A stretch of DNA of 50,595 nt from JAGIBJ01 sp032119595. GTDB taxonomy: Bacteria > Actinomycetota > Thermoleophilia > Solirubrobacterales > Solirubrobacteraceae. Made by a program: the position numbers and the translations under genes. The stretch spans positions 1 to 50,595 of the forward strand of contig JAUMBQ010000014.1 in the NCBI GenBank assembly GCA_032119595.1, read 5' to 3'. The notes under the pieces are model-generated. The model was not told the origin of the DNA. It did no database searches and worked only from the letters and a program-made list of their open reading frames with translations. Positions 21,101 through 27,286 of the stretch are shown here, one piece after another. Each line of letters begins with the position of its first letter. Position 1 is the stretch's first letter.

Positions 21101-21112
21101 ACGAATCCTCAT
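9125..21112 (-). CDS. Giant secreted multidomain protein (3995 aa) with embedded SGNH/GDSL hydrolase
   Basis: In order: signal peptide (MRIRLLSSFTAALLAASGG); Thr/Pro/Ser linker (to about 105); about 15 PPC-like beta-sandwich repeats of about 130 residues (about 105-2060), most with a GEPxHxG...SVWY motif; four Ig-like repeats with VDRTPP or IDRTAP joints (about 2065-2400); two PKD domains (about 2405-2580); a carboxypeptidase-regulatory-like domain; a Gly linker; and an SGNH hydrolase with GDSFSAGEG (Ser about 3145), GGND and HPN (His about 3484), like the SEST esterases. A PKD, a HYR domain, a (Thr-Pro-Thr-Ala) linker and a basic C-terminal beta domain follow. The ATG at 21112 has AGGAG upstream and overlaps the upstream stop by 4 bp (ATGA), so translation is probably coupled. 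It likely acts as an extracellular esterase on a polymer or cell surface. Confidence 0.9.
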   Translation of the reverse strand: MRIRLLSSFTAALLAASGGVAMSTAFGQVGGTTPPSSTPTSTTPSSTPSSTPGSTPSSTPGSTPSSTPATTPPATTPPAVTPPPTTPPSTSPPAPTSPVGTTPSMTNDAFAAAQVLTKKNNYGYGSLTGATAQAGEPAHGNVAAHHSVWYSFTPTTTETISLSGCGYSTPTTFAVYTGSSVGALTRVARFDTDESTCWNNSTAIEMRKGITYRIAVDGTNTGAPTSFYLNLYGAHDSLNDDRTKAWSLTSDDGAPLAGGNEDATKAAGEPNHAGVVGGHSVWFLMSVREGIPAIVDLCDSSFDTVAAVYEYSYGGYTEVTSNDDAPAACGAGKTGSQMRFTPVADGNVLVAVDGKAGATGTYRISARTNDVKEGASWVDTNASPWVRTNRGARQDAGETAKSTWYETYAQAGQKVTISTCSAQAALDTILTVYAGSYGGTTEIGANDDAVGCSFGGSRFTFTSEGGAVTFSVDGKNGATGSYPVAVTATPANDDVEFARSLSFSAYSYEGGSTVRSTLEPGEPNHASAGVTGSVWYFYQGTAGHKALQICGSGFQPVVGVYTRSGTTFTKVTDAVATTGCAAVSFQAAANVKYLIAVGGKSGTAGSFGVNYPPANDAFEGAQTWFGNASGNTSLATAQAGEPAHGGTAAARSLWYRFDVAPSASRKQGLQACAYSPAKVRIALYTGTAVGALTPVATSPAGPSYSCSGNALALTWKAPVSDTTLSYYFAVDSLPSEAGSFSLNSLSSPSNDDRADAEMFYGVMTGTTKYGTTTGASTEPGEPNHAGAGTTGTVWYHWTAAATRRVQFDTCGEYYSGVTPDTAVAIYTEGYGGLTEVASASDSPGCGANGKGARVPFDAVNGTKYLIAVGASSQAASGFSLRGQERPANDAIDNATTLYGDSASGSLDLATAEAGEPVHAGVAPSHSVWYAYTAPSAGLLTIDTCDAGYPTPVGDTVLAVYTEGSSGNLNPVASNDDTTGCGSTGKRSKVTFPVTSGAAYLIAVDGKGGAVGDFRLGLSPLNDAFASAIKQTYAWGANITHTRATSEVGEPAHGGVAASRSVWFDWQPVESGVAIVDTCGQNGRVAVYTGSTLATLTTVTALPRSACPAGRTGSRVRFQATSGASYKVAIDSASGSYSYVYARFAPSNDDFSSATNLSTTTATTGSVLLSDATVQTGEPDHAALGNPGTAWYRWTAPRSATGTFDTCQSTSGVATAVAVYRQTGTGFTGLQPVTSASRTAGCGSGVQARAQWPAVSGTEYWIALSAPESDSTYTYFQFAVGPANDNLALASSLSYYSSYGLAHNAGREAGEPTHDGGVGASSWWSFDLPANRSATITACPYWPSGAVPTLATYSGPAASPTMAALTAVGNAARTESGCRVVDVQHRTGRHYVAVDSRTAFSGDPFLVSIAYSPPNDDREDAQVLSSAVSGTTVAASAEAGELTRAGIAPRRSAWFRWTAPASGPATFESCADAFSPVIAAYTASIGTLAQPAVVTEVASSATAATTRDACAASTKAVRLRFDAVATTDYWIAIDIASGLPGSFSLYVPPTNDHFAAARTLYGDTTDGYGTTTLGTAETGEPAHAGTAAARSAWYSWTPSRSSNATFTTCLGSNEPTRLAVYTGAAIGALTPKASSGPVAGCASGNGARVRTRVVADTPYRVAVDSAVPTSFTVLAAVAPRNDDRVDAASVVRGELRSGTTDWATDESGEPTHDGSPANASVWFKYVADKTERFSIKSCGTSFDDVLAVYKPDGTRVPATSVSSRGCGASSGRAAIQFDTTAESTYLIALDGRSGATGSYQLQIGGPPGDDIEDALTLPGAGASASAVTYAATVQNAEPRTAFPYGLHSVWWRWTAPSTKTVALNTCGSAYGQTVDVYTGTPSALTAVPLNTTTVGCGSQPRSTFSAVSGTTYLVRLSSYYDYGGDAAKLNFLPPANDRFADAQAMTPADGYVAGTTVGASLEDYESQLDSSSAGRTTWYSWVSPEKGLVTFDTCGSATPVWLAAYRGTTMSGRSDVTPVDGESCPSGSPGRMLTTAVDPGDALRIALDPEGDVPGPTRVRVRLNVDATPPTSTLDESPAAFTNEGTQRFAFTSNETDVTFECRLDTEAFAACTSPVERSGITEGEHTFEVRGTDRSRNLEPTPAKATFTVDRTPPVVTFSASPPAFTNQTTSEIAFAANESGTTFTCSLDGAAPQDCTSPQSQADLAEGAHSWAVAGTDRAGNTTTETAQFTIDRTAPTTTFGSRPAEYTREATPSIAFDAESGATFTCTIDGGTPAACTSPFAMPGLAEGEHTVSVGAKDRAGNEESGAPSATFTIDRTAPATTLDVAPTGTITERDARFEFSSEAGAGFRCALDGDAPTPCASPATYRLYSRGNHTFAVYAVDRAGNKDETPATAAFANAPSVEAPTGSLSLDKQVGFTSLSVDATITATNPDNDPMTYSLTFGDGSAPVTGSLPAAGPITHEYTKAGTYLARVVFDNAGAASDYTQTVTVVDRESLVAAAGDDQVVETGKSVTLDGTASRPGAVISSYAWDFGDGSSGNGARVDHAYAAAGSYTAKLTVTLAGETVTDTATIAVADPKPVTGGTIHVRNVGGDGVPNATVLYIAPNGQRQTAVSDGNGTAVLPQLPDGKSSLYAYASNFRPKVGSIDLTGGLGETTIVLETGEAGAATLEQHRMTYDEIIAAGIDVADPENSHVYEAKIHLYFDPDEEPGEGDVVKIRYDGTRIYCVGFCSGGGGGGGTGGGSSGGQACPEADSLIACWVINGHQYLPSITYVKGEPFIHWLVIPIRASFLKEFFDVKLIVQNLASGFSFAPGVADLQLPSGLALATLPTRQTLSQRVPAIPGGQSRTVSWIVRGDTEGFYDLTANYSSTIDPIEEPVNLVAKTRTPVHVWGASALKTKIIVDGKARRYGPYQIDVEVKNVSDAPVYNFQFEMLDRAADATEDQAHYSFAPQPDQVQGTDEIAPGDTWKAHWVVYAGLGTEEQDRLKLVYDKSFIQRTGGDIDLQPELVERTDADGTPIGRATKAPEVNTEVKPNGVDSNGNAHSKAVISWANAEPLPGQRLIGYELWTRQSRDSGPWKRYPGLIPAKPLVGEVEIPDTARAVGRWYAIGSRYEDVADPTKKVTEFRHMIGTGPSRYVSLGDSFSAGEGVPVFEEKTANDYGVGKGNSKYNRCHRSMGSYGRLLVKDPEVNADLLPATFAACSGAVAADIDRAWSPTQANRSNANEPLQVDHVNGFTSLISLSMGGNDVAFKDIAINCITSRKDCSAPDLGRFGTLEWYRNMARFYDSNFADGVNAADACLDVLGSTGAEKIIDAIICAQKAETAIDNGENPDRRATPEQLVTGELEARLKRVYMALAQKAPNARIFVQKYPHLVDVSSVDKTCDLLGAGAPSLTRGDRDGIREVVTRLNGTVEDAKNAANQALGGTARIETVDVQSEFDGHEVCRDLGDEPMLNPSPYLNSLVNPVWGPGDNLGPISFAFHPNNAGQAAYAKALKDAINSGIADRRFSLTPRQAVIAGTVFVPRGARVVRANTSWPGSKVSLSLISPSGQVYDENSPGVRSERTPTSQTLIVDDPEEGSWKVKIFGDDVAADGEDVSVDASAEVPTPPAPTATLSSEAVAGTPATFDVGATGPAGTTWSWDFSDGTSASGASVRHAFKNRGALWASVKGITTDKQAIFSYVDVRADLGDVKSTLKDVPADRAVSATSPAGAVVTFTPPTGVDAFGDAVGVACLPASGATFPLGATTVTCKTTDDAKYAGQATFKVTVTSPTPTPTATPTPTATPTPTATPTPTATPTPTATPTPTATPTPTATPTPTGAPDPTPTPTPVVTPTPTPAPAPVPTPTIGPGVPFVGPAPRDVIAPKASVTPPAKSKLAKAVLSKGKLTLVVKSDEAGRAVGELLLDSKTAKKLKVKGDEVTVPIDGKPKKFIVVSKATANLSAGKAGELTFKIAKKVRGSLAKGAPVKLTIRTTTTDASGNVSTVISKLTVPKK
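9655..9800 (-). repeat. 12-bp repeats coding for Thr-Pro-Thr-Ala
   Basis: Repeated GGCGTCGGCGTY-GCGGTC-type units in the 3' part of the giant gene. They encode a (TPTA/TPTP)n linker before the C-terminal domain, similar to the array at 12-597. Confidence 0.8.
14930..20800 (-). repeat. About 15 tandem PPC-like domain repeats in the giant gene
   Basis: Repeats of about 390 bp. Each encodes an (N)DD/NDxF opening, a GEPxHxG..SxWY motif, a C..YxP..VYTG/VYxxG strand and a closing Y.IAVDG strand. They are clearly related but diverged at the DNA level. Copies 3, 14 and 15 have degenerate GEP motifs. Confidence 0.8.
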
Positions 21113-22635
21113 CGGATCTCCTGATGGGTCCAGACGCGCGAAGCGACCCGCATGGGTGCCCGAACGGAGATGACGCCGGCGAGCGGCTGGGACGTGGTGG
21201 TCTTGGAGGCCGCGCGGGACTTGCTGCTCGCGGCGGACTTGCCGGTCGCGGCGGACTTGTGGGTCGCGGCGACACGCAGGCTGTGCCAATTGGCGTTTGT
21301 GAAGGCGAAGGGGTGTTCGCCGACGACGGTCAGCCGCCGCTGGCTGCCGCGACGGGTCGAGAGCACGACGGTGCCGCGGCAGCCGCGAACGCGGGCCTTC
21401 GGGCACCGCGCCGGCACGATCCAGCCGTGGGCAGTGCGCCGCGGCCGGCCGAGCCGCGGCCCGGTGCCCTGCGAGGCGTCGCGCACGGCCGCGGCCGGGA
21501 GGCCGGACAGTCCCGGGATGCGGGCGCCGCCGAGCGTCGTGGCGCCGGCGAGGCTCGCTGTCGCCCTGCCGTCGGGCGCCGTGCCGCCTGGTCCGGTCGA
21601 CGCGTTGGCAGCGGCCTGGCCTGAGGAGCCCGAACCCGAACCCGAGTTGGAGCCCGAGCCCGAGTTCGAGTTCGAGTTCGCCCCCACAGGCATCGGCGAC
21701 GCCGCAGCAGGCGGCCTCGGGCCGGCAGCAGCCGCGAGCAGCGCGTACGAGGGCCGCTCGGTGCCATCGGCGCGCAGGAGGCCGGCGTCGAAGAAGGCGT
21801 CTAGCGCGGCCCGCCAGTGATAGACGTACGCGCGGTCGATTCGGTCCGGGTGCGCCGCGAGCAGGTCGAGCAGGCGCTGCATGCCGGCGGCCGCGCGCTG
21901 CTCGCTCTTCGGGAGCTGCACGCTGCCGTCGGCCGATGATCGCAGTGCGACGATGCCACCGGTCTCGGTCAGCCAGAGCGGCTGGGTGGTGCGCGCGAGC
22001 AGCCATTCGGTGTAGCTCGCGCGGTCGTAGATGAGGTCGCCGTAGTTGTGCAGGCCCCACACCTGGGGTGCGATCTGCAGCGCGGCGAGGTAGTCGGCGA
22101 AATACCCCTTCATGCTGGCGCTGTCGACGAAGTCTCCGGCCGCGACGGTGCAAGCTGGGCAGGCGCCGCGGAGCACGTCGTGGAAGGCCGCCGCGCGCGC
22201 CGGGGTGTCGGCCGTGGGCTGCATCGGGTGGTTCGGCTCGTTCCAGGCGGAGTAGTCCGTCACGGCGGGCCACCGCTCCAGGAACGCCTGCACCGCCTCG
22301 CGGAATTCAGCGACCGACGGCAGCACGCACGGCGCCTCGGGGCACGCGTCGCCCGGGCGCCGCTCGAACGAGATCATCGGGCGTGCGCCGACGGCCGCTA
22401 CGGCGGTGAGCCAGTCGGTCACCTCGGTGCCAGTGCCGAAGGCGACATCCCACGGCACGATCAGTCGGGCGACCGGGAGGTTCAGCGCGCGGACGCGAGG
22501 GTCGGCGAAGTTCTCGGCGCGCTGATCACTCAGGCCGAACATCGCCGCGCTGGCGCTCAGCGGAACGGCAAGGCTAAAGAGGAGGAACCCGCAAACCAGC
22601 GCAGGCACCCGGAGACGCACGACGCGAGGGGACAC
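21109..22635 (-). CDS. Secreted TIM-barrel glycoside hydrolase-like protein
   Basis: 508 residues with a signal peptide (residues 1-30). The barrel spans about 35-315. WNEPNH (Glu133) fits the acid/base and WLTETGG (Glu224) the nucleophile of clan GH-A enzymes such as GH39/GH5 relatives. A Ser/Gly/Asn-rich linker (about 315-345) and a basic Lys/Ser/Ala-rich C-terminal region follow, perhaps binding anionic wall polymer. It is probably an extracellular enzyme on a plant or microbial polysaccharide; the exact substrate is unknown. The GTG at 22635 is used. Its stop overlaps the start of the giant protein, so both are likely made together. Confidence 0.85.
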   Translation of the reverse strand: MSPRVVRLRVPALVCGFLLFSLAVPLSASAAMFGLSDQRAENFADPRVRALNLPVARLIVPWDVAFGTGTEVTDWLTAVAAVGARPMISFERRPGDACPEAPCVLPSVAEFREAVQAFLERWPAVTDYSAWNEPNHPMQPTADTPARAAAFHDVLRGACPACTVAAGDFVDSASMKGYFADYLAALQIAPQVWGLHNYGDLIYDRASYTEWLLARTTQPLWLTETGGIVALRSSADGSVQLPKSEQRAAAGMQRLLDLLAAHPDRIDRAYVYHWRAALDAFFDAGLLRADGTERPSYALLAAAAGPRPPAAASPMPVGANSNSNSGSGSNSGSGSGSSGQAAANASTGPGGTAPDGRATASLAGATTLGGARIPGLSGLPAAAVRDASQGTGPRLGRPRRTAHGWIVPARCPKARVRGCRGTVVLSTRRGSQRRLTVVGEHPFAFTNANWHSLRVAATHKSAATGKSAASSKSRAASKTTTSQPLAGVISVRAPMRVASRVWTHQEIR

Positions 22636-22877
22636 TCCGCGCCATCTAACCCACCATTTTCGGGCCCGTCAACCGAATTGAAATCCCCCTCAGGTGGCAA
22701 TGAACACAGAGCGTTGCGAGTTCTCTGCGTTTTGCGGGCAAAACCGGAGGCCGGGCCGTAGTCCCCGAGCGGGGCGGGCCCCATCCGGCGCCGGCCCCGC
22801 CCCACCCTCGTAGGCTCATCCTCACGGGCAGTCATCGCCCGGATGACGGCGACGCGAGTCGCAGGGACGGCACCATC

Positions 22878-23123
22878 ATGGACTTCAAGAAGCTGACCAA
22901 TCAGGCCAAGGAGCAGGCGAAGGGCTTCCAGGACAAGGCCAAGGGCGAGCTCGACAAGCGCGGCGGCACCGAGGGCCTCAAGGCCGGCGCCAAGAACGTC
23001 GCCGCAGCCGCCAAGGGCACCGGCTCCGTGAGCGACAAAGCCAAGGCCGCCGCCGCGGCCGCGAAGGACGCCGCAGCCGCCAAGCCGGGCGCGGGCTCAG
23101 GGACAGGGACACCGACGCACTGA
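22878..23123 (+). CDS. Small Lys/Ala-rich helical protein, MT0933-antitoxin/CsbD-like
   Basis: 81 residues: MDFKKLTNQAKEQAKGFQDK at the start, then repeated KAKA/AAAAK segments and a Gly/Thr tail. Charge and heptad-like spacing suggest an amphipathic helix. Small proteins of this look are annotated as Rv0909/MT0933-family antitoxins or stress proteins; no toxin gene is adjacent, so the antitoxin label is weak. AGGGA lies 9-13 nt upstream of the ATG. It converges with the SGNH gene. Confidence 0.7.
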   Translation: MDFKKLTNQAKEQAKGFQDKAKGELDKRGGTEGLKAGAKNVAAAAKGTGSVSDKAKAAAAAAKDAAAAKPGAGSGTGTPTH

Positions 23124-23231
23124 GGCCGGGCCGCGCGGGGCGTGCCGCGTAGCCGAAAACGACACGACACACGCCCACAGCCCCTGGAGCCAATACGCGC
23201 CAAGCCGGCACGGCCCGTCCCGGCCGTGGCG

Positions 23232-26200
23232 CTACCGCAGGGCCACAAGCCGCACCGATCGTCGGTCGAATCGAAGCGGCGAACCAGCCGCCTGCTCGTG
23301 CTGAAGCTCGACGACCACCGCACTGTTCGTCGCCCTCTTTCGCAGCGGCACGCGGATGGTCTGTAGGCGACCTGGGAGCGGGCGGAAGACGGCCTTACCG
23401 AGAACCTTGCCCCTCTGCCGGAGGCGCAGAGTCGCGTCGCGCTTCGGTGACCCGGCTGGAACGAGCACCTCGATCCAGACCTTCCCGGTGGTGCTGATCG
23501 GGTAGCTCGAGGAGAGGCGGCGTACGACCACCGTGCGCTGCTCCTCGGAGGTTTCGGCAGCAGTTCGTGTCTCCAGCGTCGCCTTGGCGGTCACAGATCT
23601 CGCGCCGCGGAGTTTGGCCCGGGCGCCAACGGCCAATTGAAGCGTCAGCGTGACGGTGCGCCCTGCCGCAACGGTGAACGGCCCCGAGGCCACCTCCGCT
23701 CGTGCCCCAGCGACGCGGTGTACGCGAGCGGCGCCAGCGCACACGGAACCGGCGGGCGCGGGACACTTCACGGGGAGTGCCAGCCGGCCGGTGCCGTCGA
23801 GCGCCACTTGAAGTTGATTGCCCGTGGCAAATCGCAACGGGAACGTCGGTGACGGCGCCGCTTCGGTTTCCCACGTCGGCGTCGTCGTCCCGGGCCGGTA
23901 CGGCTGTCCGGCACCTGGCGTGGGTGCCGGCAGAATCGGTCGGAATGTCAGCGTCGGGGACCGCACCGGAGGGGTGGCTGAGGGCGGAGCGCTCACGGTC
24001 CACGTGGCGACGCTCGGGGCCGAGACGTTGCCAGATGGATCGCCAGCTGTTACCCCGAGGCGGTGCTCGCCATAGCTCAGCCCGGTCAGCTTCACCGGGC
24101 TTGCACAGATCGCTGGCGCGGCGCCATCGAGGCTGCACCGCAGCACGAGCGCGCCAGCAGCATCGTCGCCGTCAGTACTCGTGATCTCGACCTCGGCGTC
24201 CTTGGAAGTCGCCGCGCGGTCACTCACCGTGAGGGTCGGTTGACTGGGCGGCTTGTTTGCAGCGGGACGCACCGCGCCTGCGAACCGCCCGCCGGACGAG
24301 GGGTCACATTCGTCGCCAAGTGCGTCGCCGTCGGCGTCTTGCTGCAGGGCGTTGGCAAAGGCCGGGCAGTTGTCCTGGGCGTTCAGCACCAAGTCGCCGT
24401 CGGCGTCGCCGGACGGGCCGTCGACCGGGGCTGGGTCGCAGGTATCCGGCAGCCCGTCGGCGTCACCGTCCTCTGCGCCGGATGATGGCTGGCAGCCCGG
24501 TGTCGGCTCAACGATGAGTTCGGTCGCCGCAATGGTCGCCCCCGTTGCGGGGTCGATCGCGCTGATCGTGTGGGCTCCTGGGTACGCGCTGGCCGGCACG
24601 GTCACATTCGCCGACCATGCCCCGGACGCATCGGCCGACCACGTTCCGACTTGCGTGGGGAGCGAATTGAACACGAGAATGCCGGCTGCGTTGGGAATCG
24701 CGCCGGTGCCCTGAAGCTTAAACGCGGCTCCAGGGGTCGCCTGAACGCCAGCCGCAGGATTCGCGGCTCGCACGACAACCTCGGCGTGGCGGATCGGTGC
24801 GGCCACCGGGATCGTTGCCTGCTCGGGCAAGATGCCATCGAGATCGCGAACATAGGGGTCTGCGATCTTCGCCAACGCTCGATGGCCGAACGCGTTGGGG
24901 TGAAAAGACTCCTTTCCGACTCGGAACTTCTCGCTACCAGCTTTGAAACCATGGGCGTAGGCAAGCTGCGAGCAGATCTCGTGGCCGCGGAACGCGGTTG
25001 CAAACGGCAGGAGCGTCGCCCCGGCCGCTTCGGCTGCGTCGGCGACGGATTGGTTGAGGGGGCCGATGTACTCATCGCGCAGCCATTGCTGCTCGGCTCC
25101 GTCGATGGCGAGGACTGGGCCGGCCGCGATCCCCGTCGCGCCACACTGGGCGACTCTGGTCGGGTCTGGGTAGCCGCCGACCAGGAGGTGCGCCCGCGGG
25201 CTGACGCCTCTAATGACTTCGATGGTCTTGGCGACCTGCTCGTGAACGGAGCGCGCTTCGCGCTGGGCGTCGCCTTTCCAGCCGCTGGTGGGCCAGCGCA
25301 GGCAGGCGTACAGCAGGCACCGCTCGATGACCTTGGCGAACCGCACGTCGTTGCCTCCGATGCTGAGCACCACGACGTCGGTGCTCCGCGTGCGTTCGAA
25401 GTCGCGCAGCTCGTCGATCTGAGGTCGACCGCCAATCACACCGGGCGGGCTCGGACCGGCGCGGCCCTCCCGACCGTCGAACTGGCCGTGTTCGGTGACG
25501 TCGGCGGCCACCGCGCCTGCACACGCGGCGAACAGCACGTTGGTATCCGTCGTGATGCCACGTGCAACGCGGAACGCCCACGAAGCTTTAGAACGATGGC
25601 AGCTGTTCTCGCGGAAGCTGTCGAAGACCTTGCCATCGCAGCCAAGGGCCCCTGGCACTGTGAGGCCCTGGATGTCGGTGCAGGGTTCGTAGGGCTGCTT
25701 GGCTTCCGTCGGCGGCTCTCGCTGGTCGATGCCATCCGCGGCGCCCTCGCCCGAAATGTAGGAGTCGCCCAGGATCGCCATGCGCACGGTCCCGTCGCAG
25801 TCGGTGTCGCCGTCGGCACAGCGCCCTGCTTCCTGCCCGGCCAGCCAGACGCGCTCAAGCCTGCGAACGTTGTTGCCCTCGTTCTGGAAGCGGAAGGCGA
25901 ACTGGAGGTTTCGGTCGGTCACGGCTCGAGCGAGGTCGCCCGTCAGTCCCGTGCCGGATCCCGGCTGCAAGTTGCTCAGCACACGAACACGCACTTGGCT
26001 GCTCCAAGCGTCGACGAGTGCGTACCGACGCTTTTCTTGGGTGTCCTCGGTCGTCGTGACGGTGGTCAGGATGAACCTCGCCGATTGATCCACCTGAAGC
26101 GGCTTACCGGCGGTGCCCGTCAGATATCGAAGCCCAGCGCCGTTTCCGCGCGTTTCGCGATAGAGCGCGTAATCCTCGGTCGTTGGCGCGGTAAACCCAC

Positions 26201-27059
26201 GCTGCAGGGTCTTCAGGCGCGACCCATAGGCGTACGCCCTGCCGTCGTCGGTGAAGGTCGCGAACCCGTCGCCGCGCCCGTCGACGTCGGCGCGCAGCGA
26301 GCTGGATCCCCAATAGTTCCCGACGATGCCGATATCAATCAGCGTCCTATCGATCCCGCCGAAGTAGCCGCCGCAGAACCGGCTCCCCGGAGCGCATGCG
26401 GAAACCGCGCGGTAGACCTCGCGCCCGTCAGAACTCAATTGGCCGGCGAAGCGTTCATCTCGCGCGTACTCATTTCGCTCGACTCCACCGCCGGCAAGCA
26501 GCCGGTACACGTAGTGCGTTCCGATCGGATTGCACGCCCCCAGGGAGTGCTCCACCAGCAAGGCGCTGAGGTCCGGCGTGACGTCATCTATCGCGATGTC
26601 TCCATAGCCCCACCCGCAGCTTGCATTCACGACGGGGATGTCATAGATCGTGGTCGTGTTGGCCTCCAGATCCCGCAGGAGGACCTGGAGAATCCGCGAC
26701 TCGCCGATGTAGCCCAGCAGCAGCGCGCGACGCCCGTCGGCAGACATGGCCTGCGCCCACCAGTTTGCCTCTGGCACGGCGGTGCCGTCGGCGAACACGT
26801 CTACGCGCTCGCGGCCACCGCTCGCGACGTCGTAGCGGTAGAGCGCAACCTCGAGGGCACCCACCGTGTACACGAGGACGTAGCGGCCGTCGTCGCTCGC
26901 TCCGCGCAGGTCGGCGTAGGTCGACACGGTCACGGGCGTGTCCTCGATGGTCGCGCGGTCAACACTCGTCGTCGCGCCACTGGATGCCGCCGGTGCCAGC
27001 CAGCCAGCAGCGACGATCAGCAGCGACGCTGCCGCTCCCCGCCACCGACCCCGTTTCAT
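23232..27059 (-). CDS. Secreted SGNH hydrolase with beta-propeller-like and thrombospondin-3 calcium repeats
   Basis: 1275 residues from the ATG at 27059 (signal peptide MKRGRWRGAAASLLIVAAGW). Residues about 30-420 contain SDDGRYVLVY and SADGRRALLL strands typical of WD40/TolB-like propellers. An SGNH domain follows: GDSYISGEG (Ser433), SIGGNDVRF, FHPNAFGH (His720). At about 855-920 come Asp-rich thrombospondin type-3 repeats (DGDADGLPDTCD, DADGDLVLNAQDNC), which bind calcium. An Ig-like domain and a basic C-terminal beta domain end the protein. Its SGNH part shares a CHRS segment with the giant protein's, so the two are paralogues. It is probably an extracellular esterase; no substrate is evident. 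Confidence 0.88.
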   Translation of the reverse strand: MKRGRWRGAAASLLIVAAGWLAPAASSGATTSVDRATIEDTPVTVSTYADLRGASDDGRYVLVYTVGALEVALYRYDVASGGRERVDVFADGTAVPEANWWAQAMSADGRRALLLGYIGESRILQVLLRDLEANTTTIYDIPVVNASCGWGYGDIAIDDVTPDLSALLVEHSLGACNPIGTHYVYRLLAGGGVERNEYARDERFAGQLSSDGREVYRAVSACAPGSRFCGGYFGGIDRTLIDIGIVGNYWGSSSLRADVDGRGDGFATFTDDGRAYAYGSRLKTLQRGFTAPTTEDYALYRETRGNGAGLRYLTGTAGKPLQVDQSARFILTTVTTTEDTQEKRRYALVDAWSSQVRVRVLSNLQPGSGTGLTGDLARAVTDRNLQFAFRFQNEGNNVRRLERVWLAGQEAGRCADGDTDCDGTVRMAILGDSYISGEGAADGIDQREPPTEAKQPYEPCTDIQGLTVPGALGCDGKVFDSFRENSCHRSKASWAFRVARGITTDTNVLFAACAGAVAADVTEHGQFDGREGRAGPSPPGVIGGRPQIDELRDFERTRSTDVVVLSIGGNDVRFAKVIERCLLYACLRWPTSGWKGDAQREARSVHEQVAKTIEVIRGVSPRAHLLVGGYPDPTRVAQCGATGIAAGPVLAIDGAEQQWLRDEYIGPLNQSVADAAEAAGATLLPFATAFRGHEICSQLAYAHGFKAGSEKFRVGKESFHPNAFGHRALAKIADPYVRDLDGILPEQATIPVAAPIRHAEVVVRAANPAAGVQATPGAAFKLQGTGAIPNAAGILVFNSLPTQVGTWSADASGAWSANVTVPASAYPGAHTISAIDPATGATIAATELIVEPTPGCQPSSGAEDGDADGLPDTCDPAPVDGPSGDADGDLVLNAQDNCPAFANALQQDADGDALGDECDPSSGGRFAGAVRPAANKPPSQPTLTVSDRAATSKDAEVEITSTDGDDAAGALVLRCSLDGAAPAICASPVKLTGLSYGEHRLGVTAGDPSGNVSAPSVATWTVSAPPSATPPVRSPTLTFRPILPAPTPGAGQPYRPGTTTPTWETEAAPSPTFPLRFATGNQLQVALDGTGRLALPVKCPAPAGSVCAGAARVHRVAGARAEVASGPFTVAAGRTVTLTLQLAVGARAKLRGARSVTAKATLETRTAAETSEEQRTVVVRRLSSSYPISTTGKVWIEVLVPAGSPKRDATLRLRQRGKVLGKAVFRPLPGRLQTIRVPLRKRATNSAVVVELQHEQAAGSPLRFDRRSVRLVALR

Positions 27060-27286
27060 GGCGTGACTGTGCCAGAAACCACGACGCGTAGCTACTGCGG
27101 GATACGGCAAAGTCGGCCGCGGGCCAAGGCACTCTCTGGCGCCGTCTGCCGGAGCGCACGAGCGCCGAAGCGGAGCGGCATGCGTAGCTGCACGGTTATT
27201 ACCCCTGCAGCGAACAAGCCTGCATGCGATGACTGCACCCCTCTCTTGAGCTGCAAACGAGTGGCACCCTTGTCAGGCCGGAAGCC

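Noticed and set aside
22700..22860. GC-rich palindromes upstream of the small Lys/Ala-rich gene, considered as a riboswitch.
   Set aside because: No match to c-di-GMP, c-di-AMP or cobalamin riboswitch cores could be seen.
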